A stretch of 64,000 bases of DNA, taken from positions 5,497,890 through 5,561,889 of the forward strand of contig OZ026608.1 of assembly GCA_964020085.1 (NCBI GenBank), read 5' to 3'. Position numbers and translations under genes: made by a program. This stretch comes from Micromussa lordhowensis. Lineage: Eukaryota > Cnidaria > Anthozoa > Scleractinia > Lobophylliidae. Below the pieces are notes generated by a model, which was not told the DNA's origin, searched no databases, and was given only the letters and a program-made list of their open reading frames with translations. Shown piece by piece: positions 37,601 to 43,295 of this stretch. Each line of letters opens with the position of its first letter. The first letter of the stretch is position 1.

Positions 37601-40600
37601 AAAATCAGGCCTGAACGGGATTCGAACCCATGACGTCTGCGATACCGGTGCAGTGCTCTACCAACTGAGCTATCAAGCCAACTGGGAGCTGATCATGTGG
37701 TGGGTTCGTAATATACCCGCAGATGGTGAAGAATGAGTGACTGGTATTGATATTTTGAGGCGAAGTATCATTTCGGCTACTGATCAATTCTCTCATCTTA
37801 TTGGCTCATTATGAACGTATTCTGCAGTATGTTTTGATCTACTTCACAGGGCACAAGAGAGGACCCTTTAGGCGTTGTAACAAAACCGCTGTACTCGAGT
37901 ACTGTTGCTTCTCCTATCTGGAAAGACGGATTCAAGGTCAGTTCATTATAGAGCCACGTGACGTTAGCCGTTTCGTAATAATCCTTCTTAATCTTCCCAA
38001 ATCTTAGCCATCCTTCTTCCGTTTTTGTTTGCTATTGCTCTTTTGATGATTTTCTATCTTGATAAACTATTATTATTAGATTCCCTTCGATTCGAAGGTG
38101 ATTTCGTACATTGTAAGAAGAACTTGAAAATGTTAGTTTCGTCGTTTCGTAATCCGTCTCAATCGTTTTCAACCTTAGCCATCCTTGCTTCGTTTTGGTT
38201 TGTTACTGCTTTTTTAACGTTTTCCTATCTTGGTAAATTACTAGTTTGCTATTCCCTTTGATTTGAACTTAATTTTTTACATTAAAAATACGACAATGTT
38301 AGCTTCGACGTTTCGTAATCCGTCTCAATCGTTTCCAATCTTAGCCATCCTTGTCCCTTTTTGGTTTTGATGTTTTACTGTCTTGGTAAACTATTATATT
38401 TAGATTCTCTTCTATTTGAACTTAATGTTGTACGTCTTCATCACAGGCCAGCTAGAATAGTGTTTTTTCTCGTAATTTAGCAAGGAACTAACGAAGTACA
38501 CGTTGATGTCTCCGACGATAACAGTTACGGTCTGTTTGTTTTTCCAGGCTTTTCCCCGCCGTATTTACCACAGATTTATGGTTGTCATCATCCATCTACA
38601 TGAGCTGATATTGGACACTAGCCAAACCAAAACGTCTTACAGTCTACAAGGACAGGTAGATGAATCGGCGATATCACTCTTCTATAAGCTCTCGAATGGT
38701 TGTCTTATTTAGTTTTATAAAATAACTGAGCCACTATGCGCGCTCTCATGGGTCGATATGTGTGTTTAGATGAGAGTATGTAAACACAGTTGTGACGTTT
38801 TAGATTCGCGCGTATTTTTGAGAATTATTTTATAAAAGCAATAGAGCACTTTTTCCGTGTTTACATAGCCTCATCTAAACACTCGGAGGGTTGGGAGAAT
38901 TCTCGAAAGTTCGAACTGTCTCGGATTCTTCCAACCCTCCTCGTGTTTAGATGAGGCTATGTAAACACGGAAAGAGTGTTCTATTTCTTAAATGTTGAAC
39001 GATACTATCAACTCCGCTATTGCAAATCCGCGAGGCTGACCTCACCAAGTGAATTAGTGCAGTAAATATTTCCGTCAAATTGAGACTATGGCCGAAAATT
39101 AAACATATCAGGACTTGACGATAACTCTACTGCCCAACTATGTAAACCTTATTTAGGAATGTTCGTTGTCGCATAATTATCTTTCTATCGTATGTAAACA
39201 CCTAAATTGCAGATTCTACTGTTTTTTTTGTTTCTTGTAGGGTTGGACCGCTGTTCAAGTATTTGATGAAGGCTACGTTGCAAACGGTTGTTACCAGCTA
39301 CCGCTATACACAGGGGAACCCCCTGAGGTACTGTCTCCTCGTGGAGTATAACAGTGCTATGATCAGTTAACTTTTTTGATCGTATGATTTAGTAGCTACT
39401 GGCTTGCTGATCAAGCTTGCCAAGAAGAAATAGTTTATGTCGTACCAACCTTCTCCACGGCATGTATTGTACATTGACTTGAAAGTAGTTATGGAGTCGC
39501 TGGACTCTGGGTTCGAGCCCTGGATAGGGTCAGTGTTGTGTTCTTGGACAAGACACTTTACTTTCACAGTGCCTCTCTCCTCTCCGGACATGAGGTGTAC
39601 AAATGGGTATCAGCGATCTTTGCTTGTAACTTGCTGAGGACTTGCATGTCATCCGGTGGGGGAGGAATCAGTATTTCACGATACAACACAAAGAGTGGAA
39701 TTAATCAACTTTACACAAACACAATGTAAAACCATTCTTTAACTTTCTACTTTACTGTGCAGGAACTTGATTATTTTGAAAACAGGTCCGATTGTTATTT
39801 GGAATTAGACTTAGACTTCGCAATCATATCACCTCTTTCTTGCAAAACATCTTATGAAAGACAAACGAGCCGTACTTTTGTTTAGAATCTGAAGACCTGA
39901 CTTCGTTTTTTTTTATTTTTTTTATTTTGTACATAGATATTTCATAGCTATGTTACCATTGATTTTAAGCATGTCATCTTTTGCGATTCTCAGGTTGTGC
40001 TGAATTCTTTTCAAGCTGACAATTGTCTCAATGTCCTATCCGGCTTTCGAAGAAGGAAAGTGGTAAGATTTTAAAACAGCAATGCCGGCATTATTTTTCG
40101 CTCAGTGAAATTTGATGAAGTAGGAAAAAACTAGAGTAAAAATTCAATACTATAAACAACGTTTCTGAGAAGTCGCTTTCCCTTCGCTGGAATTGTTTGG
40201 CCATGAACTGATAAATACTGCACAGGATTTCTCAGTAAGTTTGATCTCTCCAGCACTTCGGGCTTATCGTCGGAAATGAAGCCCTGTAAAGTGTCGGAAT
40301 TTCGTTGTCGTACTGTTCTATCCCATATTCTAGCCTTCAATTCGTTGTTGTTATTTGGATAATGTTGACTTCTTCCAGCGGAGTATACACGCTAAGCAGA
40401 GAAAGTACATGATAATTTTTTTTTTCTCGTGATCTTCATAGTCCAAGATTCAACGTATCAGCTTGCCCCGTTACTCTTTCTCAAGTCACGCAACGCTCAT
40501 CTGGACACGGAGCGTTGCGTGACTGCTTATTTTGTTATTCTCAACTGCGGTCGTCACGCAAAACTCTCCCCTTAAGTTGTCGACTCGCATATAGCGTTAC

Positions 40601-41824
40601 AAAAAATGCTATTACGTTTGTTTTCTTTTCTCGTTTAAGATCAAATTCATGGAAGGCAGCTCAATTTATGTTCGCCTCTCAGATGCGAGGAGAGCAGAAG
40701 AACTTCCTGCTCCGAAGGTAAGAATATTTACTTTGTTTTGCAGCGAGTGGTCAGATAATACCATACATCGAGAAATCGCACTGAAAAGTTCGTCGTGTTT
40801 TTGTACGTTTGATCGCAATGCTGCTAGCTTGAATAATTACTCCCCGCCCCTCCCCCCATACCAAAGACGTTTTTCTGCTCCCCAGTTTTCGCTCACCAAA
40901 TTGTTCAAGATGGCGACTCTATGAATGCGACGACCCGACGATTTGAAGGGCATTATTATATAGTTGACGAGATGTCCTTAGATAAACATGGATCTAGATC
41001 TAGACAAATTTCCTAACTTTCTTTCTTTATCCTCTGTTGTTTTTTTTTTTTTGTCAGATGAAGGCCAAACAAGACTACTTGCCGAAAGAAAAGCTGGACA
41101 AGTATCTGAATGTGAACCCGTCTTCTTCTCTAAGTTCTCTTGTACCAAGAGGGATGACCGAGGATGAATTAACTATGGAACTAACAGACAAGTTTACTAG
41201 TGTAAGTTCTAGTTCAGCATCTGGAATTGAGAACATGTTGTGGATAGGGTGTTATTTAAGTAAGATTTATTATATAGATATTGATGAAATACCGGGATTT
41301 TTCTTGTTCCTAAATTTGATTTCTTCGTCCGGCGAAGTGAAGAGTTATATGTATCTTTCACGTATGAAGGCATCGGTGTCGTCATGGTTACTGACATCTC
41401 AGCCAATAATATTAGAACATCTGAAACGAATTAGGCTGTATTGATTGGTTTCCAATTAGAAAGTAAGTAACTTTATTTAAGTGTCGGGCTAAAATAGCAG
41501 TACAGTGATAATTAACAATTGATTCGTGTTTAACGTGCATCGCCGAGTTAGGATTCAAGCGGAAAGTTTGAAGAACACAAAAGAGGCGCAGTGAAAGTGC
41601 CTATATCCGATGTTTTTGTTGGCTTAAGAAAAGGGTTCGCGATGTTTGGTTAAAAAGAGAGAACTCTATGAATAGATGTGTGACTGAGTTAATAATTTAC
41701 TGCCATTTGAAGAAAGATTATTCCGGGAGGTATTTGCAAGCACTGTCTAATATGTTGTGTCCGTTTTCTTTCGTTGCAGTTAACAACTCAGTTGTTGGGA
41801 ACATATCAGAAGGACACCTCATAA
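1759..41824 (+). CDS. CCDC17: CCDC17 ortholog with long C2-like C-terminal extension (42 exons, about 1494 aa)
   Basis: The start at 1759 opens a C2HC zinc finger (C5, C8, H21, C26), as in human CCDC17. Coiled coils rich in Glu, Lys and Gln follow (about 119-390 and 395-455). The human-like block [17 protein letters not shown] lies at about 326-342. The conserved domain begins near 476 with [15 protein letters not shown] and includes [12 protein letters not shown] and [14 protein letters not shown] (about 598-640). Human CCDC17 (about 620 aa) ends soon after this. Here the frame continues through Pro-rich linkers into C2-like modules (about 985-1100 and 1240-1390). The exon lengths sum to 4485 bp, in frame from start to stop. 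The protein is known mainly from ciliated tissues and its molecular role is unsettled. Introns carry many transposons, and intron 23 carries RSPH1 in antisense. The identity is firm for residues 1-640; the extension is supported by unbroken phase and GT-AG sites. Confidence 0.85.
2690..3905 (-). mobile_element. Ty3/gypsy-type retrotransposon fragment (integrase part)
   Basis: Antisense in CCDC17 intron 1. Broken frames between 3905 and 2998 read as the end of an integrase: [13 protein letters not shown] near 3860-3820 (an Asp of the DDE triad), [11 protein letters not shown] near 3730 (the Glu), then [15 protein letters not shown], and a C-terminal region with [20 protein letters not shown] followed by a Pro-rich tail. 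At least two frameshifts separate these pieces. A purine-rich tract on the minus strand near 2726-2738 may mark the polypurine tract before a truncated LTR. Reverse transcriptase and gag are absent, so this is a dead copy. Confidence 0.75.
4793..5032. repeat. Foldback MITE, family F1, copy 1
   Basis: The two halves are inverted copies around a TATATCAAACAC core with GACAGTGTTTCATC, so the strand can fold on itself. The tail (GACCGGGTATCC) is shared with copies at 14578-14808 and, in part, 43725-43898. It lies in CCDC17 intron 2. Confidence 0.7.
6205..6380 (-). mobile_element. tRNA-derived SINE, family S2, copy 1
   Basis: Read on the minus strand, a degraded tRNA-like head (CCTCATGGTTAATAGTGG, then a B-box-like stretch) is followed by the conserved core ACACTT...CAGCGCCTCTCTCC. 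The same core occurs at 27795-28005 and 39485-39635. It lies in CCDC17 intron 5, next to a C-run at 6187-6198. Confidence 0.65.
6865..7205. repeat. Foldback repeat with TAATAATTATT-like ends
   Basis: Inverted ends (AACAATTATTCCATGAGCG on the left, AATAAGAATTATTATAC on the right) flank a middle with ACCAATCTCAT / ACCAATGAGA. It resembles a small non-autonomous DNA element. It lies in CCDC17 intron 7. A partial tail of SINE family S3 follows at about 7246-7300. Confidence 0.5.
7300..7465. repeat. AGCCTG...CAGGCT-ended repeat, copy 1
   Basis: It starts with TAGCCTGAGAAGCAGGCG and ends with CAACACAGGCTAAC; the middle is purine-rich. Relatives with the same ends occur at 29127-29275 and 35449-35690, all in CCDC17 introns. 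Confidence 0.5.
8440..9270. repeat. Minisatellite of 82-89 bp units in CCDC17 intron 10
   Basis: About nine to ten tandem units, recognised by CTTCTCCCAGGGTTGTCAGC at roughly 8565, 8654, 8741, 8827, 8910, 8997, 9080 and 9165, with a shortened last one near 9250. Units carry runs of C (CCCTCCCCCC), so the minus strand is rich in G-runs. The long frames across it on the plus strand are artefacts of the repeat. Confidence 0.9.
11077..11091 (+). repeat. Poly-G run in intron 14
   Basis: About fifteen consecutive G after GGA. It is a probable polymorphic homopolymer and a sequencing risk. Confidence 0.8.
11268..11610. repeat. 47-bp minisatellite with a palindromic core
   Basis: About seven tandem units built from TTTCGTTAGCATTAGCCCTT and TTAGCATAGTAATGCTAA; the latter is a near-perfect palindrome. 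Some units are shortened. A higher-order duplication (roughly 11340-11420 against 11465-11545) is visible. It lies in CCDC17 intron 14. Confidence 0.85.
12415..12655. repeat. Foldback MITE with GTTAATAAG/TTATTAACC ends
   Basis: ACTTATTAACCTCGAACG with GGTCTTTACGGGAAAAT on the left is mirrored by ATTTTTCCGTAAAGACC and GGTTAATAAGTAGT on the right. The 5' part holds ATTACGCGCGCTCTCTGATT, a motif that recurs in other palindromic repeats here (for example 9890-9925). It lies in CCDC17 intron 15. Confidence 0.6.
12870..13110 (+). mobile_element. Composite hairpin plus tRNA-like SINE, family S1, copy 1
   Basis: A hairpin (TTTGAACTGCGGAGAAAGAT and its inverse near 12935) is followed by CATCTACGGGTATATTACGA and then a tRNA-like body at about 13026-13098 with A box TAGCTCGGTTGG and B box GGGTTCCAATCC. 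The acceptor stem has decayed. Related parts occur at 37608-37735 and 45170-45330. It lies in CCDC17 intron 15. Confidence 0.7.
14088..14264 (-). mobile_element. tRNA-derived SINE, family S3
   Basis: On the minus strand the element starts with GGCAGCGTGGCCGAGTGG, continues as a tRNA-like body (B box GGGTTCGAGTC, anticodon loop CTCGCAA), then a body ending in CAGTTGGGATTCTTAACAA. The same tail occurs alone near 7246-7300. It lies in CCDC17 intron 16. Confidence 0.7.
14578..14808. repeat. Foldback MITE, family F1, copy 2
   Basis: Inverse orientation of the element at 4793-5032: ACCCGGTCTTAG..., then GAAGATATATCAAACACTCG, mirrored by CTCGTGTTTGATATATTAC. It lies in CCDC17 intron 17. Confidence 0.7.
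15446..15554. repeat. Near-perfect 109-bp palindrome with GTCACGCAACGCTT core
   Basis: Arms of about 50 bp: CTAGTCTCCTCCGCAGCC ... CGTCACGCAACGCTTCTCCC, then the inverse. It is one of several hairpins in this window that share the sequence TCACGCAA / TTGCGTGA. It lies in CCDC17 intron 18. Confidence 0.8.
15765..15915. repeat. Foldback repeat with GCGTGACGCAAAA arms
   Basis: GTGCGTGACGCAAAAGAAAA with CCGCGAGAAAATGG on the left is mirrored by CATTTTTTTCTCGCGG and TTTGCGCGTCACGCATG on the right. It lies in CCDC17 intron 18. Confidence 0.65.
16622..16775 (+). repeat. Degenerate tandem repeat of AACTAGCGTGAC units
   Basis: AACTAGCGTGAC or a close variant recurs six or seven times at uneven spacing with AAGGCAAAA between. 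It lies in CCDC17 intron 19. Confidence 0.5.
17231..17345 (+). repeat. Transposon-like repeat overlapping CCDC17 exon 21
   Basis: The stretch from ATTTCCGAATGACGTTG through GCCTCTTTCAACAGAG and CATATGAAAATGAGTTTGAT resembles a small foldback repeat. A second copy of part of it lies at about 19318-19384, with close similarity over roughly 65 bp (ATATGAAAATG, GTTTGATTT, GAACTTG, CGTTTTCA). The acceptor and the first half of exon 21 fall inside it. Confidence 0.55.
17636..18150 (-). mobile_element. CR1-like non-LTR retrotransposon, 3' tail
   Basis: On the minus strand a broken frame reads [32 protein letters not shown] and [16 protein letters not shown] before a stop near 17891, the typical end of a CR1/Jockey-type reverse transcriptase ORF. 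An in-frame stop lies further upstream. The 3' part has a hairpin (CACACCACCTGG / CAGGTGGTGTG) and ends in repeated TTG triplets (17636-17680). It is 5' truncated and lies in CCDC17 intron 22. Confidence 0.8.
18180..18425 (+). repeat. CAAT and CAGT tetranucleotide repeats
   Basis: A (CAAT)n-like stretch is followed by degenerate (CAGT)n and (CCGT)n. It lies directly after the LINE tail in intron 22. Confidence 0.85.
19130..19560 (+). repeat. Imperfect duplicated repeat in CCDC17 intron 23
   Basis: Two related stretches (CTCCTGGCCGCTTAGGCCG ... CTTGCTTTTAC at about 19242-19290, and CTCCTGGCCTCTTAGGGCG ... TTGCTTTGCC at about 19457-19510) flank the copy of the exon 21-like repeat. No ORF of note. 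Confidence 0.5.
19855..20010 (-). repeat. Fragment of the 243-bp TIR element, family T1
   Basis: It shares AAACATTAAAGAGATTATAA and AACAAGGATTGTTACGA with the full copy at 54772-55014. It lies in CCDC17 intron 23, downstream of RSPH1. Confidence 0.55.
20587..23345 (-). CDS. RSPH1: Radial spoke head protein 1 (MORN repeats), nested in CCDC17 intron 23
   Basis: Two exons on the minus strand, 23345-22880 and 20867-20587 (747 bp with stop, 248 residues), joined in phase 1 across a 2.0-kb intron. The N-terminus is acidic ([10 protein letters not shown]), then [20 protein letters not shown] matches the start of animal RSPH1 almost word for word. About six MORN repeats follow ([50 protein letters not shown] and others), the last ones in exon 2 ([17 protein letters not shown]). 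The tail has an acidic run (EEELEDLE) and then basic residues. RSPH1 is a structural part of the radial spoke head in motile cilia and flagella. The protein is shorter than human RSPH1 (309 aa), mostly in the low-complexity tail. The whole gene lies inside intron 23 of CCDC17 in antisense orientation. Confidence 0.92.
21128..21298. repeat. Foldback repeat in the RSPH1 intron
   Basis: Left arm TATAGACCCCTTGTATAAAT and GGCGCC, right arm GGCGCCATTAATTCAAAGGG and TCTATGA, about 75 bp each. The middle holds inverted ATCCTTAGCCTC / GAGGCTAAGGAT. Confidence 0.75.
23346..25653. other. RSPH1 upstream region and AT-rich intron sequence
   Basis: This is the 5' flank of RSPH1 followed by AT-rich DNA within CCDC17 intron 23. 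The RSPH1 promoter must lie near 23346-23600, where no clear motif stands out. I see no gene; only a stretch like the flank of the 47-bp minisatellite (about 25125-25200). Confidence 0.4.
25654..25842 (+). repeat. Microsatellite: (TTA)n, then (TCATTG)n, then (TTA)n
   Basis: About two dozen TCATTG units flanked by ATT triplets on both sides. The Met-Thr and Cys-His repeat frames it creates are artefacts. Confidence 0.95.
26150..41824 (+). CDS. CCDC17: CCDC17 exons 24-42 (C-terminal extension, coordinates)
   Basis: Exons: 26150-26354, 26819-26916, 27114-27245, 27629-27748, 28310-28344, 28814-29051, 29362-29456, 29956-30028, 30580-30649, 36026-36189, 36532-36618, 37263-37349, 37850-37936, 38548-38655, 39241-39327, 39994-40062, 40640-40717, 41058-41201, 41780-41824. 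Four of them (36532, 37263, 37850, 39241) are exactly 87 bp. Together with the 108-bp exon at 38548 they encode one C2-like module: a strand-rich start ([15 protein letters not shown]), [18 protein letters not shown], then [10 protein letters not shown], a pattern typical of C2 folds. An earlier C2-like unit spans 27629-29051. The classic calcium-binding aspartates are not evident, so lipid or protein binding without calcium is more likely. The last exon encodes [14 protein letters not shown] and a stop. An alternative splice from exon 41 to 45511 would also keep frame. Confidence 0.75.
26555..26710 (+). repeat. T1 fragment
   Basis: GTTTGTAATCCGTGTTAATC and CCTTGTTCC match the inverse of the full T1 element at 54772-55014. 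It lies in CCDC17 intron 24. Confidence 0.5.
26942..27012. repeat. GCGTGACG hairpin
   Basis: GGCTCGTCACGCAATCTT and its inverse AAGATTGCGTGACGAGCC are separated by a few bases. It lies in CCDC17 intron 25. Confidence 0.8.
27290..27555. repeat. Two T1 fragments in opposite orientation
   Basis: The first copy (27290-27430) reads ATTCTTAATCCGTCTTAATC. The second, inverted part (27445-27555) carries GATAGAAAAACATTGTAGAA. It lies in CCDC17 intron 26. Confidence 0.5.
27795..28005 (-). mobile_element. tRNA-derived SINE, family S2, copy 2
   Basis: The minus strand begins with a tRNA-like head (GTGGCCTCATGGCTAGTTCG, then GATTCGAGCC), followed by TTGTGTTGTATTCTTGG and CACAGTGCCTCTCTCCACCC. It is the best-preserved copy of the three. 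It lies in CCDC17 intron 27. Confidence 0.75.
29127..29275. repeat. AGCCTG...CAGGCT-ended repeat, copy 2
   Basis: It begins ATAGCCTGCGTGACAGGCG and ends TACGCACAGGCTAC. The middle has repeated TTGCTCGC. It lies in CCDC17 intron 29. Confidence 0.55.
29488..29725 (+). repeat. CAGT tetranucleotide array
   Basis: Degenerate (CAGT)n switching to (CAGA)n, in CCDC17 intron 30. Proline-codon-like CCAC-rich DNA follows to about 29880. Confidence 0.9.
30062..30425. repeat. MITE with inverted TCTACACTACG/CGTAGTGTTGAC ends
   Basis: The ends are inverted and the body contains many CGTTTTC/GAAAACG motifs. A truncated relative lies at 30870-31150 (CTACACTACACCAGAGGAAT). They lie in CCDC17 introns 31 and 32. 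Confidence 0.65.
30870..31150. repeat. Truncated relative of the 30062-30425 MITE
   Basis: It shares GGAATTTGAAAACG, ACTCTGAAAACGCATCAAAT and TCGCGATGTCATCGTTTTC with the complete copy. Confidence 0.65.
31151..32117. other. Intron 32 sequence without recognisable gene
   Basis: Holds low-copy intron DNA, including short GTTACTTTCGG-type repeats near 31680-31790. Nothing else was identified. Confidence 0.4.
32118..32336 (+). pseudogene. Crypton-type tyrosine recombinase N-terminal fragment
   Basis: A frame ending at 32336 reads [20 protein letters not shown], then [15 protein letters not shown]. This is the pattern of the N-terminal core-binding region of DUF3504/QRICH1-like recombinases carried by Crypton transposons in cnidarians. 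The fragment stops soon after the pattern; the catalytic region is absent. It lies in CCDC17 intron 32, and a palindromic repeat follows directly (32385-32512). Family recognition is from memory. Confidence 0.5.
32385..32512. repeat. Hairpin repeat next to the Crypton fragment
   Basis: GGTTTTTGTGATATCCGGAA ... GTGTTATCAGCC, mirrored by GGCTAATAACAC ... TTCCGGCTATCACAAAAACC. Arms about 58 bp. Confidence 0.8.
32513..33620. other. Intron 32 sequence without recognisable gene
   Basis: AT-rich. A frame at 33308-33670 overlaps the small membrane ORF but resembles nothing known. No repeats were recognised. Confidence 0.35.
33621..33845 (+). CDS. Small ORF with one predicted membrane segment (uncertain)
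   Basis: A 74-residue frame in CCDC17 intron 32. Residues about 36-60 ([22 protein letters not shown]) form a clear hydrophobic segment followed by a Lys/His-rich tail, as in a small single-pass protein. It overlaps another frame at 33308-33670 and has no recognised relatives. It may be chance. It faces the minus-strand ORF at 33962-34273 tail to tail. Confidence 0.2.
   Translation: MKNSTLWRTFSKSKDGKASTKMEITQVKSYCTVHSDFWLVTFSVLCYGVAVLVYIMSLIKCHKHNKLNVPSVSP
33962..34273 (-). CDS. Small intronless ORF, coiled-coil-like, unknown function
   Basis: A 103-residue frame inside CCDC17 intron 32, antisense to it. The N-terminus is Lys/Glu/Gln-rich ([20 protein letters not shown]), then comes a helical region ([27 protein letters not shown]), then a Ser/Thr/Pro-rich tail. 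It is hydrophilic with helix heptads and no low-complexity artefact, unlike most chance frames nearby. A CCAAT-type box is visible upstream on its strand near 34421. I do not recognise the protein. It may be a small nested gene, a retrocopy, or an exon of something larger. Confidence 0.35.
   Translation of the reverse strand: MKKSDEQKGQEKKAVKYEDAMNQAFSEIFQNLKVIEADNKKQRERLDLQRRRGSAPPAALRETTTAFTTSPKTEVERKLSTPIPDGNSTTTTWVLQCFEEENM
34274..35448. other. Intron 32 sequence, upstream of the small minus-strand ORF
   Basis: Contains a CCAAT-type box near 34421 and AAGATGGCGGC near 34618, a YY1-like promoter motif. Whether either drives the small ORF is unknown. Otherwise nothing was recognised. Confidence 0.3.
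35449..35690. repeat. AGCCTG-ended repeat, copy 3, with AGCAAAAAATGGGAAAAGG middle
   Basis: It begins CTAGCCTGAATTTCC, has a purine-rich GGTGGGGAGAGGGTGAGC block, and ends in CGCACTCGCTCGCAG, which resembles copy 2 in inverse. It lies in CCDC17 intron 32. Confidence 0.5.
36218..36288. repeat. GCGTGACG hairpin pair
   Basis: GTTGTCACGCAACGTTTCTC, then inverted GAGAAACC ... GCGTGACTTCCC, then TTGCGTGACCACCC. It lies in CCDC17 intron 33, with a T1 fragment following (36370-36460). Confidence 0.65.
36690..37095. mobile_element. TTAA-flanked MITE, family P1, copy 1
   Basis: Starts TTAAGCGGGGGTAAAC and ends GTTTACCCCCGCCTTAA, so it has TIRs and a TTAA target duplication of piggyBac type. Length 406 bp. 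The body holds GACAGTTGACCCCCGC and GCCCCAGGTTGCTAGG, shared with the copy at 50526-50942. It lies in CCDC17 intron 34. Confidence 0.85.
37608..37679 (-). mobile_element. tRNA-like head of SINE family S1, full cloverleaf
   Basis: The 72 bases fold as a complete tRNA on the minus strand: acceptor GGCTTGA/TCAGGCC, D arm GCTC/GAGC, anticodon arm CTGCA/CGCAG with loop CCGGTAT, T arm ATGGG/CCCGT with TTCGAAT. The formal anticodon is GGT (Thr). Position 33 is C where true tRNAs have U, and the anticodon stem has one A-C mismatch. Flanks are SINE body (to about 37735 on one side, a short inverted AGGCCTGA/ATCAGGC tail on the other). The same unit, decayed, is at 12870-13110. A scanner may call it tRNA-Thr; I judge it a SINE. 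Confidence 0.75.
37975..38430 (+). repeat. Three tandem T1-like fragments
   Basis: Units at about 37975-38110, 38140-38280 and 38305-38430 each read TTCGTAATCCGTCTCAATCG or a variant, then AGCCATCCTT and TATCTTGGTAAACTATT. They lie in CCDC17 intron 36. Confidence 0.7.
38713..38988. mobile_element. Small TIR element plus hairpin with GTGTTTAGATGAG motifs, copy 1
   Basis: Part one (38713-38842) has TIRs TTTTATAAAATAA/TTATTTTATAAAA. Part two is a hairpin (AGAGCACTTTTTCCGTGTTT ... AAACACGGAAAGAGTG). It is the uninterrupted relative of the cluster at 45801-49188 and lets the insertions there be dated relative to each other. It lies in CCDC17 intron 37. Confidence 0.75.
39485..39635 (+). mobile_element. 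tRNA-derived SINE, family S2, copy 3
   Basis: GGGTTCGAGCCCTGG (B box), TTGTGTTCTTGGACAAGAC and CACAGTGCCTCTCTCC are visible on the plus strand. The A box part is degraded. It lies in CCDC17 intron 38. Confidence 0.65.
40484..40575. repeat. GCGTGACG hairpin
   Basis: AAGTCACGCAACGCTCATCT and inverted GGAGCGTTGCGTGACTGC, then a further GTCGTCACGCAAAACTCTCC. It lies in CCDC17 intron 39. Confidence 0.75.
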
Positions 41825-42964
41825 TACAGGACTTGAAGTACCACCTGAAACCATTCTAGTCTTCCACATCTCGTTCCCAGTCCCTTTCCCCGCGTGGTTT
41901 CATGGCATTCCCAAGAGAAACACTTGACTCTAGATACACTGAACCCAACTTTCACCGCGGCTTTCTTGAAACGCTGTCTAGACTTCATCAAGCTTCGGTC
42001 TTAATTGTTTTCAAGGAAAGCAAAGACGCAAAATACCACAACATATTTTGCATCAATGTCATACGCGAAAAATTGTCTTATACACTTCCTGAATAGATGT
42101 ACATATACTTGTTTATAGGGAAGAAAATAGGAGAAATATGCAATGCAATGGAAGTGTTCAAGACACAGGCCTGTGGTCTGTGGTTTACAGAATTGTATAT
42201 AGATTTTTAGAAGTGGTGATGTATAAAAAAACACTTACCTTGAACTTTCAAGTATTTAATTAATCATTCAGTCGTACCCATGCTCACTGGATGAAGAAGT
42301 TTTCAGGTTGTTCAATAAACCCTTTTGCAAGACCATCCAACACGCAACCTCGTTCCCAGGATCTCTCTCATATTCCTGCCCTCTCTCGCTCCGGGAGAGA
42401 GACCCTGGGAACGAGATTGCCCAACGCGGTGCAACGGAGAACAACGGGTTAGATAGAAATGCCTTGTTAGAGCGGTTAAGAATTACGTTTATGGCAAACG
42501 GAAAAAATTCAACTTTTGTCGTTTTTTAGCTGTTAGTATACGGAGTAAAGAATATTTATATTTGCTGTGAATTGGCGATTGTTTTTCTGTTCAAATGCAA
42601 TTAATGCCGTTTACCGTTAATTTCGTTCTTTTAAAGCCTCTCTGATCATGGGAAACACGTGAAGTACAAAAAAATACACGACGTAATGGGCAAGCAAATG
42701 CATGGAGAACTCTCAGGAAGCAAACGGGGAACACTGGAAGAGGGGAACGCAGGGTGTTGGTGTCTGACATCATTGGCTGTCGACGCAGCCTCAGTTTCAG
42801 AACGAGGGCTAGGTTTCGGGAGGAGCGAGAAAAGGTATCAGGAAGGCAAAGGAAGCGCATGCCTAGGGTTACACGCAATCCCGAGCGAGGAAAGACTGGG
42901 GATTTGATTGGGAACGAACGTTGGAAACATAGCTACGCATTCCTTTTGTAAAATTTTCGAAAAT
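41825..42964. other. CCDC17 3' flank
   Basis: Includes the presumed 3' untranslated region, a hairpin at 42346-42419 (CAACCTCGTTCCCAGG / CCTGGGAACGAGATTG), and a related half near 42840-42920. The frames at 42591-42878 resemble no known protein. Confidence 0.45.
42314..42319 (+). terminator. Candidate polyadenylation signal for CCDC17
   Basis: An AATAAA hexamer about 490 bp after the CCDC17 stop codon. It sits just ahead of a palindromic repeat at 42346-42419. The assignment is by position only. Confidence 0.35.
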
Positions 42965-43295
42965 TTAAGGTGGCTCTGAACCCCCTTCGAAGAATTTTTT
43001 ATTTGAACTTTGCAAAAATTTATATCTTATCATGCTGATTGTAATTAGAAAACAAACATGGGGGTCACCGAACTCATTTTTAAGTTATAAGCGCTTAAAG
43101 CTAAAATTAAGGGTGGTTTTAGCAGATCATATTGTTGCTATGGTAACCTATTGAGCCACAAAATTGACAGCAACTTATTTACCAATGATTGGGCAGTTTT
43201 TTGATACCATGATTTTGGCATCAACCGATACAGACTGGTTATAATGACCCATTAAATTCTTGGAAAGTACTGGAAACTGTTTCCAGCAACCTTAA
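42965..43295. mobile_element. TTAA-flanked MITE, family P2, copy 1
   Basis: It starts TTAAGGTGGCTCTGAACCCC and ends GTTTCCAGCAACCTTAA; 331 bp with TTAA at both ends. The body (GTTGCTATGGTAACCTATTG, CCAATGATTGGGCAG) is shared with 52375-52916. Confidence 0.8.

Noticed and set aside
37608..37679. Functional tRNA-Thr gene
   Set aside because: C at position 33, a mismatch in the anticodon stem and SINE flanks shared with another copy make a SINE more likely.
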